Shown here one piece after another: positions 32,421-37,795 of a stretch of 37,795 nucleotides of DNA; the stretch's first letter is position 1; each line of letters begins with the position of its first letter. The notes below the pieces were generated by a model, which did no database searches, had not been told where the DNA came from, and saw only the letters and a program-made list of their open reading frames with translations. This DNA is from Fidelibacterota bacterium. Its GTDB lineage: Bacteria > Fidelibacterota > Marinisomatia > Marinisomatales > TCS55. The stretch covers positions 1 to 37,795 of the forward strand of contig JACNKN010000067.1 in assembly GCA_014382015.1 (NCBI GenBank), in the 5' to 3' direction. A program made the position numbers and the translations under genes.

Positions 32421-33155
32421 TCATTTCTTTTTGGACGAATTGAACGCTACTAATTTTTCCCAATTTATAATGCCATCATCGCAAAAATCTTCGCTGAATT
32501 CTTGTGTGAACTTGTTGATAATTTGAGAATATGATTTTACAAATTCTTCCGTTTTATCTTTTGCTTTGTGTCCAAGCGGTTCAATGATTTCAATGTATAA
32601 ATTATCATTTCCCGAAATCAATTCCCAAAATTGCTGACCGCAATATTTAAAATAATCACCCTTATCTGGTTTATTGTCAATTCCATAACAACATCCATTA
32701 ACAGCGATAATTTGTAATTTTGAATTACTGGTCCTTAAAACTCGTTTTGCCTTTTTAAAATTATCACGCATCTTTTTAATTTGGCTACTGTTTCCCCAAT
32801 TTGGACCTGATTTTATGGAAATAATATATCGAATCCTATTTTCATCGTATTCAAGGTCAATCCCTTCTGTTGAAGATTTACGACCATTAAAAACTTTGGA
32901 ATTGATAAAAATTGCCAATCCTTCCAAAAAATCACCAAATATGGTTTCTTCTTGAGATGAGAGGTGAGCATCAAGTAAAGTTTTGACTAAATCGTGTGCA
33001 GTGAGAATGTTTTTGGCTTTGAAAAGATAGGGATTTTTTCTCTTTAATATTTTGGTGAGTTTTAGTTTTTCAAGGTTCTGGAGCCGTTTGGAATGAAATG
33101 TTCCAATATTTAATTCTACATATTTTACAACATCATTGATTTTCAACTTTTGCAT
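32421..33155 (-). CDS. Type II restriction endonuclease, PmeII-family-like
   Basis: A 244-residue protein, start chosen at the ATG at 33155, which has AGGGTGA just upstream; a GTG at 33179 would add 8 residues. The nuclease core appears in SSTEGIDLEYDENRIRYIIS followed by IKSGPNWGNSSQI, a PD-(D/E)xK arrangement (Asp of GIDLEY, Lys of IKSG). VNGCCYGIDNKPDKGDYFKY and EIIEPLGHKAKDK are wording I associate with the PmeII family. It overlaps the methyltransferase gene by 23 bases, so the pair is translated together and shares one cassette and one attC. The cut site cannot be predicted. Confidence 0.78.
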   Translation of the reverse strand: MQKLKINDVVKYVELNIGTFHSKRLQNLEKLKLTKILKRKNPYLFKAKNILTAHDLVKTLLDAHLSSQEETIFGDFLEGLAIFINSKVFNGRKSSTEGIDLEYDENRIRYIISIKSGPNWGNSSQIKKMRDNFKKAKRVLRTSNSKLQIIAVNGCCYGIDNKPDKGDYFKYCGQQFWELISGNDNLYIEIIEPLGHKAKDKTEEFVKSYSQIINKFTQEFSEDFCDDGIINWEKLVAFNSSKKK

Positions 33156-33999
33156 ATTCACCCTGTTCTTTATCTTCACAAATGTATAATTCAGATTTAT
33201 TTAATTGAGTATCAACCATTTCATAATATTCATTTAGTATTTCAATGCCGACTGAATTTCGTCTCATTTTTTGAGCTACTTTGTTTGTTGTTCCCGAACC
33301 CGTAAACGGGTCTAATACCCAATCTTCTTCATCGGTAAACAGATTAATAAACCATTCAGGAAGTTTTTCAGGAAAAGTAGCGCTATGGTTTTTATTATTA
33401 CATTCCGTGGCCATATGTAAAACATTGGTTGGATATGCTTTTTCTCTTCCAATCCAATTTGAAACATTTTTACCAAAACCGCTGCCAACCTTTGATTCAT
33501 CTCGAAGTTTATCCGTTTCGCTTAAATTTTTCAATCTACCGTTTGACCAATCACCCATTGGAACCATTACACTTTCTTGGTTCATTTTAAATTTACGGTT
33601 TTTGTTAAATTGTAAAAGTCTTTCCCAAGAATCTCGAAATCGATTTGGCCATTTTCCCGGATAGCAATTTTTTTTATGCCACATAAATTCTTCCGTCCAA
33701 AGCCAACCTTGTTTTCGCATTTCCAGAATAAGTTCCATTACATAAGTGTGGCGTTCGCCATTTAAAACACGTTCTTTAATGTTGAGTATAAAAGTTCCCG
33801 TCGGTTTTAAGACTCGTAATAATTCTGAAGTAATGGGTAAAAACCATTCAACGTATTTATCTGGATGAATTCCACCATAAGAATTTTTGCGTTGGTCAGC
33901 GTATGGTGGAGATGTAATTATCAAATCAATTGAATTTTCATCAAGTGATTGTAATTCTTCAGTACAGTCGCCAAGTATAATATCTGTAATTATTTCCAT
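33133..33999 (-). CDS. DNA methyltransferase (N4-cytosine/N6-adenine, beta class)
   Basis: A 288-residue enzyme with the catalytic motif IV first (LIITSPPYADQR) and the S-adenosylmethionine motif I near the end (WVLDPFTGSGTTNKVAQKM), the circular order of beta-class methyltransferases. SPPY rather than DPPY hints at N4-cytosine methylation, but N6-adenine cannot be excluded. It precedes the endonuclease gene in the same cassette and protects host DNA. It is the first cassette after the attI region, so it would be nearest to the cassette promoter. Confidence 0.9.
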   Translation of the reverse strand: MEIITDIILGDCTEELQSLDENSIDLIITSPPYADQRKNSYGGIHPDKYVEWFLPITSELLRVLKPTGTFILNIKERVLNGERHTYVMELILEMRKQGWLWTEEFMWHKKNCYPGKWPNRFRDSWERLLQFNKNRKFKMNQESVMVPMGDWSNGRLKNLSETDKLRDESKVGSGFGKNVSNWIGREKAYPTNVLHMATECNNKNHSATFPEKLPEWFINLFTDEEDWVLDPFTGSGTTNKVAQKMRRNSVGIEILNEYYEMVDTQLNKSELYICEDKEQGEYAKVENQ

Positions 34000-34094
34000 A
34001 TCAATAGTTGTTTTTCGTTAACTGTAATTTACGATATTTATGATTCATAATTTATCAACAAGTCATTCTTTTTAGAAATAAGCAAAGAAATATA
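34000..34094 (-). promoter_or_regulatory. Possible attI core and cassette promoter region
   Basis: On the minus strand, GTTAACG (34022-34016) lies 17 bases before the methyltransferase start, where the attI-cassette junction is expected. Upstream of it TTGATA, 16 bases and TATCGT form a weak promoter candidate reading into the cassettes. Both are positional inferences. Confidence 0.3.
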
Positions 34095-34241
34095 ATGGCG
34101 AAACTGATCGGAGATCAAATAACGAACGTGTTCGTTCATTTGATTCTTCCGTTCCAGTGGTTGTTGGGAGGCGCTTGCGCCGAACCAACCACCAGACTGG
34201 GCACAGTTTCGCCATTGGTCGGGCGCATAGCGACCGACCAA
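34095..34241. repeat. Nest of palindromes between cassettes and integrase
   Basis: A 12-bp perfect inverted repeat ATGGCGAAACTG/CAGTTTCGCCAT (34095-34106, 34204-34215) encloses two hairpins. One is ATCAAATAACGAAC pairing with GTTCGTTCATTTGAT (34114-34144) with a single bulged C. The other is GTGGTTG/CAACCAC around GGCGC-TT-GCGCC (34155-34200). A third inverted repeat TTGGTCGG/CCGACCAA follows (34216-34241). A 67-codon minus-strand frame crosses it but looks like a by-product. It could be a degenerate attC-like or MITE-like element. Confidence 0.6.
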
Positions 34242-34266
34242 CTACTTACTATACAGCAGATATGCA

Positions 34267-34296
34267 TTGTAGCGCTCGAAATATGCGTGTTATACT
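34267..34296 (+). promoter_or_regulatory. Candidate promoter of the integrase gene
   Basis: TTGTAG (34267-34272), an 18-base spacer and TATACT (34291-34296) lie 70 bases before the intI start. The adjoining TACTGTAT resembles one half of a LexA operator, but no matching second half is present. Confidence 0.35.
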
Positions 34297-34365
34297 GTAT
34301 TTGCATTTATTTATTCATACTTTAAATTCCATGTAAATATTAGGGATTAATTCGTATAAAAAACC

Positions 34366-34503
34366 ATGACAAAAATATTAGATCAAGTCAGCGATAAAAT
34401 TCGATTAAGGCACTATAGCTATCGAACAGAAAAAACCTATATTGACTGGGTTAAGCGTTTCATTAAATACCATGACCTAAAACATCCATCTGAAATGGGC
34501 GCG
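34366..34503 (+). pseudogene. intI: Truncated integron integrase (intI), N-terminal 46 codons only
   Basis: The frame from ATG 34366 reads TKILDQVSDKIRLRHYSYRT, EKTYIDWVKRFIKYHDLKH and PSEMGA. This is the N-terminal SAM-like domain of integron integrases, with the hallmark HYS-x-RTE-x-Y and RFI-x-(F/Y)H-x-x-KHP-x-EMG wording. After about 34503 the similarity stops and the sequence becomes the end of a higB gene; the frame closes at 34539. The catalytic Arg-His-Arg-Tyr domain is absent, so this integron can no longer move cassettes with its own enzyme. Divergent orientation to the cassettes fits the integron layout. Confidence 0.82.
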
Positions 34504-34564
34504 CATTGTTTTCAAGTGGGGTGCCCAGGGACCATTTAACGTTGCAATTGTTGATTGCCCCTAA
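34502..34564 (+). pseudogene. higB: Last 20 codons of a HigB-type toxin gene
   Basis: In the frame one base shifted from the intI remnant, 34502-34564 reads RIVFKWGAQGPFNVAIVDCP and a stop. HigB/RelE toxins end in RICFxW...GPxxVEIxDYH, so this is a recognisable, slightly decayed tail. It is followed 17 bases later by an intact higA, the normal higBA order. The toxin body is missing, replaced by the intI fragment. Confidence 0.72.
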
Positions 34565-34581
34565 AAAGAAGGAAACCAAAA

Positions 34582-34884
34582 ATGATACATCTGAAAAGAA
34601 AACCAACATCTGTTGGAGAGATTCTCCGGGAAGAATTTCTAATTCCTTTAAAGTTGAGTCAAAAGCAACTTGCAGATCATGTGGGATGTGATGTGAAAGT
34701 AATAAACCGCTTGGTAAACGAAAGAACCAGCTTGAGCCCAGAAATGGCATTGAAATTAGCGGCCACTTTTAATGTATCTCCGGAATTTTGGCTTAACGCT
34801 CAAAAGGCAATGGAATTATATACAGCGGGAAACCGTCTTAAGAAACTTCCAAAATCAGTTATTCTTGATCCTTTGCTCGCTTGA
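34582..34884 (+). CDS. higA: HigA-family antitoxin (XRE-type), orphaned
   Basis: A 100-residue protein with start chosen at 34582 after GAAGGAAA; an ATG at 34555 lies inside the higB tail. VGEILREEFLIPLKLSQKQL opens the helix-turn-helix domain, VKVINRLVNERTSLSP covers the recognition helix, and MALKLAATFNVSPEFWLNAQ is the HigA C-terminal hallmark. HigA neutralises HigB and represses the operon. Here the toxin gene is reduced to its tail, so HigA is a solitary regulator or a decaying remnant. Its promoter was probably lost with higB; intI's promoter may now drive it. Confidence 0.9.
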   Translation: MIHLKRKPTSVGEILREEFLIPLKLSQKQLADHVGCDVKVINRLVNERTSLSPEMALKLAATFNVSPEFWLNAQKAMELYTAGNRLKKLPKSVILDPLLA

Positions 34885-34937
34885 TGGAATGTATCGTCCG
34901 CGAGCAGGGATGCTTACGGCATACATCACCATCACCA

Positions 34938-35270
34938 TCACCAGAGCCAGATAAAAGTAACCGCGCCGTTTTTTCGTCCCAAGTCATGATCTCGAGGGGA
35001 TCCGCAATCTGCTCGCATGCCCGCGGAATCAGGATCAAATAAATCATAGTTTTCTCCAAAGATAACAGCCTGGAATCGCCCCGCTTGATCATCGCACCAT
35101 TCCCGCACACCGCGTTTTAAGGCACCGGTTCCGTGACCGTGAATTATTTTGATGGCTCGTACATTACCGCCAAAAACGCAGTCGCTCACCACCGTTTCTA
35201 ATTCGGAAAGTGCCCGATCCAAAGAGAAACCCCGATGCCCAATATCGATAATATGAAATCGTCCTGACAT
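34938..35270 (-). CDS. Smr-domain protein
   Basis: A 110-residue protein that is essentially one Smr domain, the module found at the C-terminus of MutS2 and in stand-alone nucleases. FHIIDIGHRGFSLDRALSEL is the first half, IKIIHGHGTGALKRGVREW carries the HGxGTG loop, and MRADCGSPRDHDLGRKNGAV followed by TFIWLW closes the chain. The usual DLHG is replaced by DIGHRG. Family members nick DNA or cleave RNA. It diverges from the aldo/keto reductase gene and converges with higA. Confidence 0.82.
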   Translation of the reverse strand: MSGRFHIIDIGHRGFSLDRALSELETVVSDCVFGGNVRAIKIIHGHGTGALKRGVREWCDDQAGRFQAVIFGENYDLFDPDSAGMRADCGSPRDHDLGRKNGAVTFIWLW

Positions 35271-35319
35271 AATAAGGATAGAGTTTCCGTAAATTTATTG
35301 CTTCAATAAAAGGATTATA

Positions 35320-36279
35320 ATGGAAAACACAATTTTAGGTCGGACAGGGGAGAAAGTATCCAGAATTAGTTTGGGTACATGGTCTTATGGCGGCGCCAAT
35401 ACGGTGGGGAAAAAACAACCGATTGGCTGGGCGGGTCAAGATGATTCTGATAGTCACGCCGCATTACAAAAAGCATATGAAGTTGGTATTAACCATTGGG
35501 ATACAGCAGACGTTTATGGTGATGGCCGATCCGAAGAGATGATTGGTTCTATGTGGGATATTATTCCAAGAAAGGATATTTTTATTGCCACCAAAGTCGG
35601 TTGGGATATGGGTTCACACAATCATTGGTATCACCCGGAACAAATGCAAACCAACATGGAACGATCCTTGAAAAATTTAAGAACAGATTGTGTAGATCTC
35701 ATGTATTTACATCACTGCAATTTTGGGAAACAGAATGAATATTTTGATGACGCTATGGAGACAATACGCCAATTCCAAGCGGAAGGAAAAACGCGTTTCA
35801 TCGGACTGTCCGATTGGTTTTCTGATAAAATAATGAAATTTATTGATCGATGTGACCCGGATGTGATTCAACCTTATCGAAACGTAATGGATGATACCTA
35901 TGCCTCAACGGGGTTAAAAAATTATGTGGAATCAAACAATTTAGGCATTTGTTTTTTCTCTCCCCTTAAACATGGGTTGCTCACAGGCAAATATACCGAA
36001 CCAGCCACTTTTGAATCCGGAGATTTTCGTACGACTGTTAAAGACTTTGCCAATCAAGCATTGATAGAAAAAATGCAAGTCAATAAAGCAAAGTTGGAAG
36101 CGCGTTTTTCAGATCATCCCCAGCCTGTGATGCATGGGTTGGTGGATGCCCTTTTAACCGATGCGCCTACAGGGTGTGTTTTGTTGGGCCAGCGGAATGG
36201 GGTCCAGGTTGAAGCGGCAGCCCAACTGGGCAGTGCCTTATCTTATGAAGATGCAGAATGGGTGAAGGGGCTGTATTAG
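35320..36279 (+). CDS. Aldo/keto reductase
   Basis: A 319-residue NADPH-dependent oxidoreductase with a TIM-barrel fold. Catalytic residues are visible in order: Asp and Tyr in WDTADVYGDGRSEE, Lys in FIATKVGW and His in LMYLHHCNF. The N-terminus LGRTGEKVSRISLGTWSYGG and the C-terminal cofactor segment VLLGQRNGVQVEAA are as in the AKR family close to the K+ channel beta subunit/YghZ type. AAAGGAT precedes the ATG. No neighbouring gene points to a specific substrate. Confidence 0.9.
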   Translation: MENTILGRTGEKVSRISLGTWSYGGANTVGKKQPIGWAGQDDSDSHAALQKAYEVGINHWDTADVYGDGRSEEMIGSMWDIIPRKDIFIATKVGWDMGSHNHWYHPEQMQTNMERSLKNLRTDCVDLMYLHHCNFGKQNEYFDDAMETIRQFQAEGKTRFIGLSDWFSDKIMKFIDRCDPDVIQPYRNVMDDTYASTGLKNYVESNNLGICFFSPLKHGLLTGKYTEPATFESGDFRTTVKDFANQALIEKMQVNKAKLEARFSDHPQPVMHGLVDALLTDAPTGCVLLGQRNGVQVEAAAQLGSALSYEDAEWVKGLY

Positions 36280-36362
36280 ATCAAGAAAATTGTAAATCAG
36301 GTGAAGAATAGCTTGTGAGTAAAGAAAGGCAACAAGGCGACCAGATACAAATCACCAATCAC

Positions 36363-37795
36363 TCATCCCCCACAATCGGAACAAGCCAATCCTTCGCTCG
36401 TCATTTTCCAGGTATGTTCAACCATACGGCGATCGTGGGTGTTTGTAACATTATCCACATCATACAGCATATATTTTATGGATTCATCTATATAAACTGA
36501 TTTGCCTCCCGGCACCAAAAGTGTAAGGTTGACTTCCTGAAAAGCATAAGAAATGTTATCTTTTATTTTTAGGTAATTTTTCAGGAGTAACTCTCGGGAT
36601 GATGGCAAATAATTATAACGGATATCTTCAGCAATGGATCGTGCCTTTTTAGAAGTGGGAGCCAAAGCCAGTCGATGGACAATCAAATGAAAGCGGTCAT
36701 CATCAGATCGTTTGATATCCAAATCCACATCCGATATAAGGAGGTCCCCATTATCGGATTTGAGAACGCGATCCTGCCGATTCGTCCACATAAAATATTC
36801 ATTTTCCCATAAGGAAACACGAAGCGTATCTGCAGTGATTTTGCTTAAGGGTACGGTGCGCCTGGCAAAACCATCAGCAGAAAAACGGGTGCCGCCAAAA
36901 ACACCGAAAATAATGAGTGCAATCAGGCTGATAATCCAGGCGCTGGTGAGGAGCCCTTTAATAAAACTGGGCTGTTTCCCCATGTGAAACAAAAGCCGCA
37001 ATCCCAGGTAAATCATTTGAAAAATGGGTATAATCAGAAAGAGCGCTAAGGCGATATATATAAAATATTGTGCCATAGGAAGCGTTTCAAATGTTGAGTC
37101 TAAAATATAGGGAAAGGATGTATCTAAGAACCATAACACACTTTCAATCCCAAAAACAAAAAAGGCGACCGCAAGGGTCGCCACTAAGCCAAGGATTAAA
37201 AAGAGAATTCCTAAAATTGGCCTAAGAAGAATTCCAATGGTTTTAAATATTTTTTTAAATGCACCGAAGATAACTTCTATAACTTTTCCGATAAAGCTGA
37301 AAAATTTATTTAGGGCATTTTTGCCATGTCCCGACTCAAGGCCTTTCTCAACTTGGGCTGTGATTGTTTTCCCGATAGAATCAGCCGTGATAGGCTTTCC
37401 TTCCATTTTTAATCGGTCAGTCGTAGAGTCTGCCTTGGGTACAATGATCCACATAACCAAATAAATCAGGCCGCCAAAGCCACCCATGAATGCTGTGAGT
37501 ATAAATAAGATACGAAAAATAACCGGATCGATTCCCACCAGCGCGCCCAAGCCGCCGCAGACACCGCCCAATATTTTATCATCCGGGTGACGATAAATCC
37601 GCTTTGCTGTTTCCTTGAGCTTCTGAGCCGGTTTATCAGATACATCATCCGAATCGGGTTCTTCATACTGTTCGGGACGGCCCATAATTTTAATAATATC
37701 ATTCACATGTTTAATGGTAATGATTTTTACATTTTTTTCATTCAAAATTACAGCGGACTTGGGGTTGTTTCTACTTTCGCTGGTTTTTTTGTCTC
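36363..37795 (-). CDS. PspC-domain membrane protein, start beyond the window
   Basis: The frame stays open to the right edge of the window, and the TTG at 37745 is not a convincing start: upstream codons read KSAVILNEKNVKIITIKHVN, and EKNxxITxxHVNxIIKxMG is part of the N-terminal domain of Bacteroidota-type PspC proteins. So the 5' end is missing. A PspC domain follows (IYRHPDDKILGGVCGGLGAL, GFGGLIYLVMWIIVPK), then a multi-helix membrane part (about residues 165-290 of the visible chain) and an extracytoplasmic C-terminal domain ending in CSDCGG. Proteins of this type act in envelope stress responses. The gene is convergent with the aldo/keto reductase gene. Confidence 0.8.
   Translation of the reverse strand, partial: DKKTSESRNNPKSAVILNEKNVKIITIKHVNDIIKIMGRPEQYEEPDSDDVSDKPAQKLKETAKRIYRHPDDKILGGVCGGLGALVGIDPVIFRILFILTAFMGGFGGLIYLVMWIIVPKADSTTDRLKMEGKPITADSIGKTITAQVEKGLESGHGKNALNKFFSFIGKVIEVIFGAFKKIFKTIGILLRPILGILFLILGLVATLAVAFFVFGIESVLWFLDTSFPYILDSTFETLPMAQYFIYIALALFLIIPIFQMIYLGLRLLFHMGKQPSFIKGLLTSAWIISLIALIIFGVFGGTRFSADGFARRTVPLSKITADTLRVSLWENEYFMWTNRQDRVLKSDNGDLLISDVDLDIKRSDDDRFHLIVHRLALAPTSKKARSIAEDIRYNYLPSSRELLLKNYLKIKDNISYAFQEVNLTLLVPGGKSVYIDESIKYMLYDVDNVTNTHDRRMVEHTWKMTSEGLACSDCGG

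Larger units (their letters stand above)
26424..34503. mobile_element. Small chromosomal integron with five cassettes and a truncated integrase
   Basis: All genes from 33999 down to 26496 (apart from the inserted IS) read on the minus strand, and each cassette ends in an attC-like site. The integrase remnant at 34366 reads in the opposite direction, with a 366-base attI/promoter region between. That is the standard integron layout. Adjacent cassettes differ in base composition (the 26496-26861 gene is GC-rich; the others are very AT-rich), as expected of cassettes from different sources. Confidence 0.8.

Noticed and set aside
34038-34241. A 67-codon minus-strand open frame before the methyltransferase gene.
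   Set aside because: It runs through a nest of palindromes, has no ribosome site or recognisable domain, and its wording follows the inverted repeats.
34288-34307. A LexA operator near the integrase promoter (TACTGTAT).
   Set aside because: Only one half-site matches; no CAG half follows at the proper distance.
34921-34942. CATCACCATCACCATCACC on the plus strand, which reads like a hexahistidine tag from a vector.
   Set aside because: It is not in frame with higA, which stops before it. It overlaps the end and stop codon of the natural Smr gene on the other strand, and no vector sequence surrounds it. A short 6-base microsatellite explains it.
1-37795. tRNA genes, rRNA genes and CRISPR arrays.
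   Set aside because: I saw no cloverleaf with CCA end, no conserved rRNA segment and no regularly spaced short repeats.

Overview
The window looks like a chromosomal stretch of a Gram-negative, respiring, moderately AT-rich bacterium. Lipoboxes, an outer-membrane barrel, TonB/ExbBD and a Bacteroidota-like di-haem succinate dehydrogenase point to the FCB side of the tree. A marine lineage such as Marinimicrobia/SAR406 would fit, but that is a guess from gene style. There is no rRNA, tRNA or CRISPR array. About 18 kb of the window is ordinary metabolism and envelope biology; the rest holds three unusual blocks.

1-16.5 kb: the 3' end of an S41 (Ctp) protease gene; an exbB-exbD-exbD-tonB operon; a TPR lipoprotein; an orphan Rv0247c-type iron-sulfur subunit; a second, mosaic tonB copy that shares 313 identical bases with the first and abuts the last 28 codons of a lost gene; a complete sdhCAB operon; a Nudix-gshA-membrane-DUF2231 operon; ppdK; and asnB. 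In front of asnB lies a classical transcription attenuator: a 22-residue leader peptide with seven consecutive Asn codons, an antiterminator pairing and an intrinsic terminator.

16.5-26.4 kb: a tight seven-gene minus-strand operon that encodes flagellar-motor homologues (MotA, MotB, a remodelled FliF and FliG) together with an outer-membrane barrel/TPR protein, a CpoB-like periplasmic TPR protein and an FxLYD-type secreted protein. It contains no flagellar export, rod, hook or filament genes. I read it as a candidate envelope-spanning rotary or force-transmitting machine that is not a flagellum. Upstream lie a TPR lipoprotein gene, an aromatic amino acid hydroxylase gene and a GDT1-family cation transporter gene.

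26.4-34.9 kb: a small chromosomal integron. Cassettes on the minus strand are separated by attC sites (imperfect hairpins with R/L boxes and extrahelical bases) and carry, from the attI side, a restriction-modification pair, a DUF262-HNH protein, a HEPN-like protein, a metallopeptidase-like protein and a membrane protein. The integrase gene stands divergently at the right place, but only its first 46 codons survive, joined to the last 20 codons of a higB toxin gene and an intact higA. An IS110-family element of the IS1111 type has inserted in one attC. Its 3' non-coding end repeats ten bases of the target flank, as expected for a bridge RNA guide.

34.9-37.8 kb: an Smr-domain protein, an aldo/keto reductase and a PspC-domain membrane protein whose start lies beyond the window.
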